Origin: a bacterium
GTDB lineage: Bacteria; Verrucomicrobiota; Kiritimatiellia; UBA8416
DNA length: 11,659 nucleotides
Reading direction: 5' to 3'
Assembly (NCBI GenBank): GCA_020048935.1
Contig: JAIFLS010000106.1
Location: 1-11,659 of the forward strand
The notes beneath the pieces were generated by a model, which did no database searches, had not been told where the DNA came from, and worked only from the letters and a program-made list of their open reading frames with translations. Of the stretch, positions 1-6,755 are shown in pieces; position 1 is the stretch's first letter; each line of letters begins with the position of its first letter. A program made the position numbers and the translations under genes.

Positions 1-219
1 CTCGCGGAGATTGACGGCATACCCTTGCAAGGCGAGATCGACACGACCGGTGCCGGTGATGCGGCCATGGCCGGCATCACCGCAGCCCTGGCCAGCCAGG
101 CTGGCCCTCGCCACGCCGCCTGCATAGGCAACCTGGCCGCCGCCGTGTGCGCCACGAAGCTACACCAGACCGGCACCGCCAGTCCCGCCGAAATCATAGC
201 CATGGCGGATCAACAATAG
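1..219 (+). CDS. PfkB/ribokinase-family sugar kinase, C-terminal fragment
   Basis: This is the last 72 codons of a gene that begins before the window, read in frame from base 1. Residues 14-20 of the fragment spell DTTGAGD, the second PfkB signature. In ribokinase-like kinases the GAGD stretch forms the anion hole, and its final Asp (here residue 20) is the catalytic base that activates the sugar hydroxyl for attack on ATP. The roughly 50 residues after it are Ala-rich and helical-looking, as in the normal C-terminal end of the family. The substrate cannot be read from this piece; fructose, ribose, adenosine and others are all possible. The gene ends TAG at 217-219 and overlaps the stop codon of the convergent glycosyltransferase gene by 10 bp. 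Family assignment is strong; specificity is unknown. Confidence 0.9.
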   Translation, partial: LAEIDGIPLQGEIDTTGAGDAAMAGITAALASQAGPRHAACIGNLAAAVCATKLHQTGTASPAEIIAMADQQ

Positions 220-1061
220 ATATTGTTTTCGTTAGCCTTGAGATAGTGCCATTTCACTAGACCCAAACCTTCTACACGCAAGAGATCACGGGCGTAAGGG
301 ATGATTTCAAGCGGACGTTCATCCATTTGCTTCATTTCCTGAGGCGTCATGTTTTCAAACTTGATTTTTCCTCTTGCGATGAAAGGACTTGGAAACTTCA
401 GTTTCACTCGTCCTTTTCGATACATGACGGGATAAGGAACGTGCATGAATATGGGTGTAAAGGGAAAAATCCGCCTCAAGTGAAGCGAATGCGCCTTTTC
501 CTTGTTTGTCCGCTCCCGTGTTTCAAACGTCCAGTTGATCGATTTCAAACGTTGGATGTGCGTAATACCGACATCCGCATAGGAAGACCGATCATCATTC
601 TCGCAAAAACTATAGGCGTGCAAATCCGGCAGTATCCTGATCTCGCCAAGACGCCTTAGAAAACGAGGATCCACTTGGATTATCTTTTCATCGGAAGCGA
701 ATAGCTTATCATATTCCGACAATACGGTTTCGTCGAGCGGCCTTACGAACTGCATGTCATCTTGTATGAAGAATACATAGTCGTAATGATTCTGATCGGC
801 AAATTCAAAGGCAAACTGAATGTTCTGCGGAAGTCGGCCTCTTGATGTGGTCTTGCGGCACGGAGGTTGTTTGATCACATGCTTAAACAGATCTTGATTC
901 TCGGCGATAATCCGGTGGGTCGCAGGCAATGTGCTGGCATCATCAATAAGCAAGATATCAAAACCAGGATTGTGGAAACGAATCGATTCAAGCAACGTCT
1001 CCAACTCATGCGTCCGATTGAATGAAAAAATGGACAGAAGGATATTTCCTTTATTGATCAT
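210..1061 (-). CDS. GT2-like glycosyltransferase, low G+C
   Basis: A 283-residue protein that looks like a cytoplasmic GT-A fold glycosyltransferase, transferring a sugar from a nucleotide donor to a glycan. Near the N-terminus a beta-strand start (ILLSIFSFNR) is followed by LLIDDAS at residues 37-43, matching the donor-binding region of GT2 enzymes. FIQDDMQ at 98-104 occupies the place of the metal-binding DxD motif. There is no signal peptide or membrane helix. The ATG at 1061 has a good ribosome site (AGGAAG, 7 bases upstream). It is the last gene of the minus-strand glycan cluster, but a 105-bp gap with a candidate promoter separates it from the gene before. Its G+C is visibly lower: two sampled 60-base rows gave 40% and 45%, against 62% for a row inside typA, which suggests a different origin. 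Donor and acceptor are unknown. Confidence 0.8.
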   Translation of the reverse strand: MINKGNILLSIFSFNRTHELETLLESIRFHNPGFDILLIDDASTLPATHRIIAENQDLFKHVIKQPPCRKTTSRGRLPQNIQFAFEFADQNHYDYVFFIQDDMQFVRPLDETVLSEYDKLFASDEKIIQVDPRFLRRLGEIRILPDLHAYSFCENDDRSSYADVGITHIQRLKSINWTFETRERTNKEKAHSLHLRRIFPFTPIFMHVPYPVMYRKGRVKLKFPSPFIARGKIKFENMTPQEMKQMDERPLEIIPYARDLLRVEGLGLVKWHYLKANENNIYC

Positions 1062-1133
1062 CGGGGCACTTCCTGAAACTGCACATAAGAAAAGCAGACG
1101 GAACTCTAAGCTGATGGTTGTAAGAACTCTTTC

Positions 1134-1161
1134 AAAATACCAAATGGGTATCGCAGGTCAA
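1134..1161 (-). promoter_or_regulatory. Possible sigma70-type promoter for the low-G+C glycosyltransferase
   Basis: On the minus strand TTGACC (1161-1156) and TATTTT (1139-1134) are separated by 16 bases, upstream of the gene that starts at 1061. A short palindrome, ATACC/GGTAT with a 5-base loop (1137-1151), lies across the spacer and could be an operator. The region is locally A+T-rich, so chance matches are easier; treat this as tentative. Confidence 0.3.
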
Positions 1162-1166
1162 GCGAG

Positions 1167-2288
1167 TTACAAAGATCCAGGATTTGTCCCAGTCCCTGCC
1201 GGCCTATCCGGACGGTCATTGCACCACAACAAGGTTCCCAAGTCCCCGCCCTGGATCATCGGGATATCCAGTTGATGGTACAAGTCAGCCATCCCCCCCA
1301 CCACGCCCCCCTCTGGAACCAACGCCAGCACCCGCAAATCCGGCCTGAGCCATCGCGTCGTCAACAACGTGGACGAGATATCCCCCACGACAACGCAGGA
1401 ATCCCCCAGCAGCGGCAAGATCGCCTCCATGCCGATCCGGTGGTCCAGCAACACGGTCCCCGGAAACATGCTGGCCGGCAGATCCCTGCGCGTCATGCGC
1501 GGATGGGGTTTGATCGCGATATCAGCCGGGGCAAAATGCTTATACAGGTGCCTGCCAACCGCCGCATACGCTTCAGGGGCATCGACATACGCGCCTTCAT
1601 GCGGCAGGGTGAACACCGCCTTGATACCAGCCAGCAAGGCAGGATACTCGGGATGCGCTTCAAGCATCGAGGACGCGATTGCCTTCAGTGGCCCTGTCTT
1701 GAACGGCGCCACATCGATCGGGATCACATGCTTGCGTTTCAGCAGTGGATGCACGGAATCCGGAAACGCCGCATAGACCGTGCGCACCCAGGACGAAGCC
1801 CCCGTGGTCAAGGCGTTGCTGTACCAGAAACCGTAGAAAAGTTTCTTGAAGAGCGGATCGATCCAGCGATGCTGGATGCTGCCGATGGACTTATGCCCGC
1901 TGTAGGTCACCGCCCCCTCATCCATGTAGATCCCTTCCACCTGCAAGCCGGAACGGCGGGCGACATGCATGGCATACTGGAATTCAATCCGCCGGTCATT
2001 CCCGGTAAAGATTCGCATTGCCAAGGGTTTGCAAAACTCGGCATGCAACGTCTTGAAAACCGACGCCTTGATACCTCGCCGGTTAACAACGCCTGTTGCG
2101 GGTACGGCGATCACGCGGTTGAAAACCAGGGGATCACGCCCGGCAATGTCCTGCAAGCGGGCTCTGTCCTGCGGGTTTCTGGTGATCACCACCGCGACGC
2201 GCTCATCCGCCTCGCCCTGAACTGCAATGCTTGCGGAAATAAACAAATGCAGGGGCGACGAAATAAAGAAATAGTCGATCAATCGCAC
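1167..2288 (-). CDS. Sialyltransferase-like glycosyltransferase (polysialyltransferase/GT52 type)
   Basis: A 373-residue protein with the layout of bacterial sialyltransferases of the GT38/GT52 type (GT-B fold). The N-terminal strand is followed by SPLHL, common in this group. MDEG at 122-125 matches the D/E-D/E-G motif that carries the catalytic base. KPHP at 260-263 matches the HP motif that binds CMP. GDISSTLL at 302-309 matches the Ser-Ser motif. By family knowledge these enzymes transfer sialic acid or a related nonulosonic acid from a CMP donor, but related GT-B enzymes use other donors, so specificity is inferred. The start is GTG at 2288, chosen because GAGGTG lies 5 bases upstream. 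It overlaps the end of the pyruvyltransferase gene by 10 bp, indicating translational coupling. No CMP-sialate synthesis gene is in the window. There is no signal peptide. Confidence 0.72.
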   Translation of the reverse strand: MRLIDYFFISSPLHLFISASIAVQGEADERVAVVITRNPQDRARLQDIAGRDPLVFNRVIAVPATGVVNRRGIKASVFKTLHAEFCKPLAMRIFTGNDRRIEFQYAMHVARRSGLQVEGIYMDEGAVTYSGHKSIGSIQHRWIDPLFKKLFYGFWYSNALTTGASSWVRTVYAAFPDSVHPLLKRKHVIPIDVAPFKTGPLKAIASSMLEAHPEYPALLAGIKAVFTLPHEGAYVDAPEAYAAVGRHLYKHFAPADIAIKPHPRMTRRDLPASMFPGTVLLDHRIGMEAILPLLGDSCVVVGDISSTLLTTRWLRPDLRVLALVPEGGVVGGMADLYHQLDIPMIQGGDLGTLLWCNDRPDRPAGTGTNPGSL

Positions 2289-3307
2289 TGCGTCACCTCA
2301 TCGAACATGGATTCAATATGCTGTTTTGCCTGGCGGTTGAAGTCCCGTATGCGCTCCTCGACGCCTGCATACCCCCGGATCGCCTCGGCCAACCTTTCCT
2401 TGAGCTCCCGGATTCCGACCCGTGGCAGTACAAAAGCATCAAGCGGCAGTCCGGCCTCCTCGATCAGTGATTCGCTCTTATGCGCGTTGGAAGCCACCGC
2501 GACAAACGGAACCTGCTGCTGGAAGGCAAAACACAGGGCATGATACCGGGCAACACAAACCGCGCGGAACGAGGCTAGTGTCCCGAGGAATTGCCGTGTA
2601 TCGGCGATGGCATAGGGCAGCGATTGGTAGCGTGGGGGGACTTTTATACCCAGCGACTTCCAAAGCCACGGGTAAATCCAGGTTTTGATGCGCTTATCCC
2701 AATCACGGAGGCCTCTGCTATATTGCACCTTTCCCGTGAACAAGGTCAGGAAGGAAATCTCATGATCTTGGGAGCATGCCTGCAGTGCCATGCAAGTCCA
2801 GTCATTCAGTACCGAATCCGTGCAGCCATACGATACACGTCTTGCCGGCGCGAACTGCGGATAGTCGTAAAAAGTCAGATCCGGGGCATACCCGGCCTTG
2901 ATCCCTAGCGCCTGAATCTGCTGCTGGCTGCGCCGGTCGCGGGTGTAGACCGCGCGAAAACCATCAAGAACGCCCAGCCAACGCGCGTCGTGATTGTCCT
3001 GCCAGAGGGCATTAACCAGAACCACCGGACAGGTCTTCTGCAAGGCCGCGCAGACATCCAACAAACGAAGGGCATTGCGGCTGTCGTGGTGCAGCGAGCC
3101 TTCCCCGTTGACGATGATCAGTGCCGCCTGCCCGATGGACTGGCGGTACCTGCCGAGACGGCTTGGAGATGAACTGACCGGCAGCGAACCAGTGCAAGTC
3201 CATTCGCGTGCCTGCATTCCCGCATGCAGGTTCCGAACGACCGTCAGCCCGCCATGATGATTGTCATAGCGCGTGTCATTCACCAGGAAATATGTCCGTG
3301 ACTTCAT
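2279..3307 (-). CDS. Polysaccharide pyruvyltransferase-like protein
   Basis: A 342-residue protein resembling the CsaB/PssM polysaccharide pyruvyltransferase family (PF04230), which adds pyruvate from phosphoenolpyruvate as a ketal to surface-glycan sugars; some members act instead as glycosyltransferases. Visible family features, in order: an N-terminal G-rich stretch (HHGGLTVVRNL, 17-27), NGEGSLHH (67-74), YTRDRRSQQQI (121-131, the usual 'R-D/E-x-x-S' position), APDLTF (141-146), and ARYHALCFAFQQQVPFVAV (253-271), the equivalent of the conserved R-x-H-A segment in the C-terminal half. The frame is open upstream to 3601, but ATG 3307 is the right start: AGGA lies just upstream, homology begins at MKSRTYFLV, and the preceding gene ends at 3312, leaving 4 bp. 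It overlaps the sialyltransferase-like gene by 10 bp, so these genes form one operon. Confidence 0.8.
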   Translation of the reverse strand: MKSRTYFLVNDTRYDNHHGGLTVVRNLHAGMQAREWTCTGSLPVSSSPSRLGRYRQSIGQAALIIVNGEGSLHHDSRNALRLLDVCAALQKTCPVVLVNALWQDNHDARWLGVLDGFRAVYTRDRRSQQQIQALGIKAGYAPDLTFYDYPQFAPARRVSYGCTDSVLNDWTCMALQACSQDHEISFLTLFTGKVQYSRGLRDWDKRIKTWIYPWLWKSLGIKVPPRYQSLPYAIADTRQFLGTLASFRAVCVARYHALCFAFQQQVPFVAVASNAHKSESLIEEAGLPLDAFVLPRVGIRELKERLAEAIRGYAGVEERIRDFNRQAKQHIESMFDEVTQCD

Positions 3308-3311
3308 TGCG

Positions 3312-4205
3312 CTATTCCTGCATCCGGCGGATCCGGCTGCGGATCCGCGACCGGAGCGTGCCCTTGTGATAGCGGCCCTTCTCGATATGGCGGATCTGGC
3401 ACACGCCATCGACCTCGATCGGCGTGCCCTGCGTGCCGACCAGCCAGCGGAAGGCGCGGTCCTCATAGCACTTGCACCAGTGATCGGCTGGCGTCTGGTA
3501 GAGGGAGATCCCGTCGCAATAGCCGATGGCCCGCGCCACATCGCCATGGATGATCTGGAACGCCCCCTTGGCTCGATCGCGGCTGTGCAGGCTGAATTCA
3601 CGCGTGTCGATATCCACCAGTTGCAATGCCCGCCCCTTCTGGAGCATCGGGCACGAATCCGCCAGCATCGTCGTCGTGCGCTCCTGCCGCGGAAACAGCA
3701 GCGTATCGCGCCGTCCGCGAAGCCGGTCCGCCAGAGAATCCAGACAACCCTTGTGGAAGACGATATCGCAGTCTGTCATCCAGACCCAGTCCGCCTTTGT
3801 CACCAGTGCCGCCCGGTTCCGTCCGATGCCGCGCCGGAACAACTGCCCCTTCGGCAGGGGCTGCCAGTTCCAGGTGATGTTCGGCACCGCATGCCCGCCG
3901 ATGAAGGCGAGCAGCCGGGCCGTATCCGTGTCCTCCTCCGCGTAGAAGACGGTGATCACCGCGCGAAGCTTCGTGGGCGGGTATAGGACAAACGAACTGA
4001 GCTGGTAGGCCAGCATGTGCGAATACCGCCAGCAGTGACTGATGACCTCCAGCGCAGGGAAATCGGGGCCGGGCCGACGCTGCGCCTCGGGAGGAAGCGG
4101 GTTCCTGAACCAGCCCGCCGGCAGCAGGCCGCTGGCCGCTACACGGAAGAACCGACCGAGAATACCATCGTACCAGCGCGGCGGATAAATCCTGATCGTG
4201 GTCAT
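3312..4205 (-). CDS. GT-A type glycosyltransferase with DxD motif
   Basis: A 297-residue soluble protein, first gene of the minus-strand glycan cluster. WMTDCDIVF at 142-150 contains a DxD motif (D145, D147) after a hydrophobic strand, the nucleotide-sugar/Mn2+ site of GT-A enzymes. Further on, GAFQIIHGDVARAIGYCDG (214-232) followed by EDRAFRW (248-254) resembles the acceptor-side segment of galactosyltransferase-like proteins, in which an E-D pair follows a 'GYDE'-like stretch. The N-terminal 50 residues are Pro/Arg-rich and not recognisable. The C-terminus is very basic, with alternating Arg and Ser or Ile residues, and may contact membrane phospholipid; this is inference. The ATG at 4205 has no good Shine-Dalgarno site, and the next Met (residue 64) would remove conserved sequence, so 4205 is kept. 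Donor and acceptor are unknown. Confidence 0.75.
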   Translation of the reverse strand: MTTIRIYPPRWYDGILGRFFRVAASGLLPAGWFRNPLPPEAQRRPGPDFPALEVISHCWRYSHMLAYQLSSFVLYPPTKLRAVITVFYAEEDTDTARLLAFIGGHAVPNITWNWQPLPKGQLFRRGIGRNRAALVTKADWVWMTDCDIVFHKGCLDSLADRLRGRRDTLLFPRQERTTTMLADSCPMLQKGRALQLVDIDTREFSLHSRDRAKGAFQIIHGDVARAIGYCDGISLYQTPADHWCKCYEDRAFRWLVGTQGTPIEVDGVCQIRHIEKGRYHKGTLRSRIRSRIRRMQE

Positions 4206-4329
4206 AAGAATAGACTTTCGATATACGTCGTGCTATCAGGGGCAGGATATTTACCCTGCAAGACAGGCAGCAACCTACCAAGTCACGTTCACGTTATGCA
4301 ACCGAAAACGACACTCAATCGTGCAATGC

Positions 4330-4358
4330 TTGCATCGGGGGCATGGGTGTGGTATACA
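4330..4358 (+). promoter_or_regulatory. Predicted promoter of typA
   Basis: TTGCAT (4330-4335) and TATACA (4353-4358) are separated by exactly 17 bases, a good sigma70-type match. Transcription would start near 4365, giving a leader of about 43 bases before the TTG start of typA. In the rest of the 202-bp divergent gap I see no convincing minus-strand promoter for the glycan cluster. Confidence 0.6.
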
Positions 4359-4395
4359 TTTCCGCTTCTTGTTTCACGCCTCATACTCACAATCC

Positions 4396-4410
4396 AAAGG
4401 AATCCCCTTG
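4396..4410 (+). promoter_or_regulatory. typA ribosome site and TTG start
   Basis: AAAGGA at 4396-4401 lies 6 bases before TTG 4408-4410. This decides the start: the frame is open back to an ATG at 4198, but that extension is unlike TypA and lies upstream of the predicted promoter. A start at TTG puts the GTPase domain at the usual distance from the N-terminus. Confidence 0.75.
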
Positions 4411-6222
4411 ATCCTCGATACCAAGCTTATCCGTAACGTCGCCATCATCGCCCACGTCGACCATGGCAAGACCACCCTTGTCGACGAACTTTTCAAGCAG
4501 AGCGGCATGTTCCGCGAGAACCGCGCCGTCGAGGAACGCCTGATGGACTCGATGGACCTCGAGCGCGAGCGCGGCATCACCATTTCCGCCAAGAATGGCG
4601 CGTTCAACTTCAAGGGCCACCGCATCAACATCATCGACACCCCCGGCCATGCCGATTTCGGCGGCCAGGTGGAACGGGTGCTGCAGATGGCAGACGGCGC
4701 CCTGCTGCTGGTGGACGCCCAGGAAGGCCCCATGCCCCAGACCTTCTTCGTGCTGAAGAAGGCCCTGGCGCTGAACCTGCCGATCATTACCGTGATCAAC
4801 AAGATGGACAAGCCCGCCGCCCGCCCGTCCTGGGTGCTCGACCAGGTCTTCGACCTGTTCGTCAAGCTCGATGCACCGCACGAGATCCTCGACTTCCATG
4901 TCGTCTACGCCTCGGCCCGCAACGGTCTCTCCTCGCTTACGCCGGAATCTTCCGGCACCGACATGATGCCGCTGCTCGACAGCATCATCAAATACATCCC
5001 CTGCCCCGTCGGTGATCCCGAAGGCCCGCTGCAGTTGCAGGTCAAGAGCATCGACTACTCGCCCTTCCTGGGACGCCTCGGCATCGGCAAGATCACCGGC
5101 GGAACGCTTAAGATCAACATGCCGGCACTGGTCGCCAACCCCGACGGCAAGTCCATCCCGACCCGCATCACCAAGGTCTACCGCTTCGAGGAGAACCGCA
5201 AGGTCGAGATCAGCGAAGCCGGTATCGGCGAGATCGTCGCCGTCGCCGGCATGGACGATGTCACCGTCGGCGACACCTACACCTCGCCCGACAACCCCGT
5301 CCCGCTGGCCGCTCCGGCCGTGGATCCCCCCACCCTGGCGATGTCGTTCTTCCCCAACAGCTCGCCCTTCGCAGGCACCGAAGGAACCTTCGTCACCTCG
5401 ACGCACTTGCGCGAGCGCCTCAAGCGCGAGACGCTCTCCGACGTCGCGCTGCACGTGGCCGAGCTGAGCGACGGCACCAGCGGTTTCCGCGTCGCCGGGC
5501 GCGGCGAGCTGCACCTCTCGATCCTGGTCGAGCGCATGCGCCGTGAAGGCTACGAGTTCCAGGTCGGCTGCCCGCAGGTGATCACCCGTCGCGAGAACGG
5601 GCAGTTGCTGGAGCCCTACGAGGAATTGACCATCGACGTGGACGAGGCCTGCACCGGGATCGTGATCGAGAAGCTCGGCGGACGCAAGGGGCGCATGACC
5701 GAAATGCACCAGAACGGCGGCATGGTCCGGCTTCTCTACACCATACCCACCCGCGGCCTGCTTGGCTACAAGTCCGAGTTCATGTCGGACACCCGCGGCA
5801 TGGGCGTGATGACGTATATCTTCAGCGGCTATGACGTCTATGCCGGCGACATGCGGAACCGCAAGAACGGGGTGCTGGTCTGCATGGAGAACTGCACGAC
5901 CGTCGCCTACGCCCTGTTCAACCTGCAGAACCGCGGCAGTCTGTTCATGGGCGCCGGCATCCGGGTGTACCGCGGACAGATCATCGGCGAGCACTGCCGC
6001 GACAACGACCTGATCGTCAACCCCGCCAAGGGAAAGCAGCTTACCAACATGCGGGCCTCGGGATCCGATGAGAATGTCATCCTCGTCACCCCGGTACGGA
6101 TGAGCCTGGAAGACTGCATCGCCTACATCAACCAGGACGAGCTGGTCGAGGTCACCCCGAAGAACATCCGCCTGCGCAAGATCAACGTCGGCAAAGTCCA
6201 GCGCGCCGGCAGCGGCAGTTGA
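4408..6222 (+). CDS. typA: TypA/BipA ribosome-associated translational GTPase
   Basis: A 604-residue protein, close to the usual length of about 605, of the EF-G-like GTPase TypA/BipA. It binds the 70S ribosome in the EF-G site and is known for roles in 50S assembly at low temperature and in stress or virulence adaptation. GTPase motifs are complete: G1 AHVDHGKTT (15-23), G2 RERGITI with the switch-I Thr, G3 DTPGH, G4 NKMD (many homologues have NKID), and a G5-like SAR near residue 170. Domain II, the EF-G-like domains III and V, and the C-terminal domain specific to TypA follow without interruption; conserved segments include GRGELHLSIL and RGLLGYKSEF. The gene is divergent from the glycan cluster and followed by a separate tRNA transcription unit. 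No strong terminator is visible after the stop. Confidence 0.97.
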   Translation: MILDTKLIRNVAIIAHVDHGKTTLVDELFKQSGMFRENRAVEERLMDSMDLERERGITISAKNGAFNFKGHRINIIDTPGHADFGGQVERVLQMADGALLLVDAQEGPMPQTFFVLKKALALNLPIITVINKMDKPAARPSWVLDQVFDLFVKLDAPHEILDFHVVYASARNGLSSLTPESSGTDMMPLLDSIIKYIPCPVGDPEGPLQLQVKSIDYSPFLGRLGIGKITGGTLKINMPALVANPDGKSIPTRITKVYRFEENRKVEISEAGIGEIVAVAGMDDVTVGDTYTSPDNPVPLAAPAVDPPTLAMSFFPNSSPFAGTEGTFVTSTHLRERLKRETLSDVALHVAELSDGTSGFRVAGRGELHLSILVERMRREGYEFQVGCPQVITRRENGQLLEPYEELTIDVDEACTGIVIEKLGGRKGRMTEMHQNGGMVRLLYTIPTRGLLGYKSEFMSDTRGMGVMTYIFSGYDVYAGDMRNRKNGVLVCMENCTTVAYALFNLQNRGSLFMGAGIRVYRGQIIGEHCRDNDLIVNPAKGKQLTNMRASGSDENVILVTPVRMSLEDCIAYINQDELVEVTPKNIRLRKINVGKVQRAGSGS

Positions 6223-6238
6223 ATATGTAAACTTGGGA

Positions 6239-6267
6239 TTGACATCGACTATCAGGCACGATAAAGT
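6239..6267 (+). promoter_or_regulatory. Promoter of the tRNA-Ala gene
   Basis: A perfect -35 hexamer TTGACA (6239-6244), a 17-base spacer and TAAAGT (6262-6267) lie 17 bases after the typA stop. Transcription would start near 6274, leaving a leader of about 34 bases. That leader contains a 6-bp hairpin, CGCTGG/CCAGCG (6281-6294). Confidence 0.7.
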
Positions 6268-6307
6268 CCGATCCGTTTTCCGCTGGTTCCAGCGAGACAG
6301 GATTTTT

Positions 6308-6383
6308 GGGGGTATAGCTCAGTTGGTAGAGCGCTTGAATGGCATTCAAGAGGCCAGGAGTTCGAATCTCCTTACCTCCACCA
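6308..6383 (+). tRNA. tRNA-Ala, anticodon GGC
   Basis: A complete 76-base cloverleaf with encoded CCA. The acceptor stem GGGGGTA (6308-6314) pairs with TACCTCC (6373-6379) and contains the G3:U70 wobble, the identity element of alanine tRNAs. The D stem is GCTC/GAGC and the anticodon stem CTTGA/TCAAG. The 7-base loop ATGGCAT gives anticodon GGC after U33, with the A32-U38 pair known for tRNA-Ala(GGC). The T stem AGGAG/CTCCT flanks TTCGAAT. The discriminator is A, then CCA. It reads GCC and GCU codons. Confidence 0.98.
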
Positions 6384-6398
6384 AATTCGCCGCCTGTG

Positions 6399-6553
6399 TT
6401 GCGACGCCGACAGCAATTCCCATTATGGCCTCACTGGCCACGGGAGCAGGATAAAGCCTGAACTACAAACACCGTACTATTGAGTAAAACGCTGTTTGTA
6501 GTTCAACCTTCAGGTTGTCCCGAGGCCATAGTGAGAATTGCTGGGCACCGCAA
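6399..6553. repeat. Long imperfect inverted repeat, about 155 bp
   Basis: The arms 6411-6432 and 6522-6543 match in 20 of 22 positions as reverse complements, beginning CAGCAATTC and ending TATGGCCTC. The inner arms 6459-6475 and 6489-6505 match in 16 of 17 (TGAACTACAAACA core) around a 13-base loop. Weaker outer pairing (TTGCG 6399-6403 with CGCAA 6549-6553) extends the element. The middle parts differ: the left arm carries about 9 extra bases (ACTGGCCAC) that can form their own small hairpin, and the right arm has AACCT/AGGTT. It could be a degenerate MITE-like palindromic element or a structured RNA. No target-site duplication is evident and there is no U-tract, so it is not an intrinsic terminator. 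Confidence 0.75.
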
Positions 6554-6561
6554 AAACCGGC

Positions 6562-6590
6562 TTGACTTGGCGAAGCGGTCTTGATAGTTT
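6562..6590 (+). promoter_or_regulatory. Possible pckG promoter
   Basis: TTGACT (6562-6567), a 17-base spacer and TAGTTT (6585-6590) lie just outside the right edge of the inverted repeat. The -35 is good and the -10 weak (3 of 6). If used, the pckG leader would be about 155 bases, and the repeat would lie immediately upstream of the promoter. Confidence 0.3.
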
Positions 6591-6738
6591 CAGTCGGCCA
6601 TAGGCACAACAGAACGCGAGTTCGAGCCGGATGCGAACATTGTTTTCGCGGCCGTTTGGAAGCGCATACGCACAACTACCACCAAACGCTTTCATTCCAG
6701 CGGTTATCCCGTTTGAACGACTGCAACGTAACATAAAC

Positions 6739-6755
6739 AAGGAGGATGAAGAATG
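6739..6755 (+). promoter_or_regulatory. Strong pckG ribosome site
   Basis: AAGGAGGA at 6739-6746 ends 6 bases before the ATG at 6753-6755. It is the best Shine-Dalgarno match in the window and suggests high expression of PEP carboxykinase. Confidence 0.8.

Larger units (their letters stand above)
6384..6752 (+). other. Gene-free region between tRNA-Ala and pckG
   Basis: These 369 bases show no convincing gene. They hold the long inverted repeat described separately, a possible promoter near 6562-6590, a 7-bp inverted repeat CGTTTGG/CCAAACG with a 22-base spacer (about 6653-6688), and the pckG ribosome site. Short minus-strand open frames here (70-76 codons) are Arg/Cys-rich and resemble no protein I know. 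Confidence 0.6.

Noticed and set aside
1272..2543. 423-codon plus-strand frame opposite the sialyltransferase-like and pyruvyltransferase genes
   Set aside because: Rich in Arg, His and Gln with no motif; it spans the junction of two well-supported minus-strand genes, so it is a shadow.
3308..3601. N-terminal extension of the pyruvyltransferase frame to 3601
   Set aside because: It overlaps the upstream glycosyltransferase gene, is Arg/Ser/Ala-rich shadow sequence, and homology starts at 3307 with a ribosome site.
4233..4261. TTGCAG-17-TGATAG on the minus strand as glycan-cluster promoter
   Set aside because: The -10 matches consensus in only 2 of 6 positions; no better minus-strand promoter was found in the gap.
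4198..4407. N-terminal extension of typA from ATG 4198
   Set aside because: The extra 70 residues are unlike TypA, the predicted promoter lies inside them, and AAAGGA before TTG 4408 gives the normal length.
4387..5994. 535-codon open frame on the minus strand, antisense to typA
   Set aside because: It mirrors typA codons, is extremely rich in Gly, Val, Asp and His, has no recognisable motif, and typA on the other strand is beyond doubt. Long antisense frames are common in G+C-rich genes.
6281..6307. Hairpin CGCTGG/CCAGCG followed by five T as a typA terminator
   Set aside because: The stem is only 6 bp and the T-run begins 8 bases after it, abutting the tRNA; it is more likely part of the tRNA leader.
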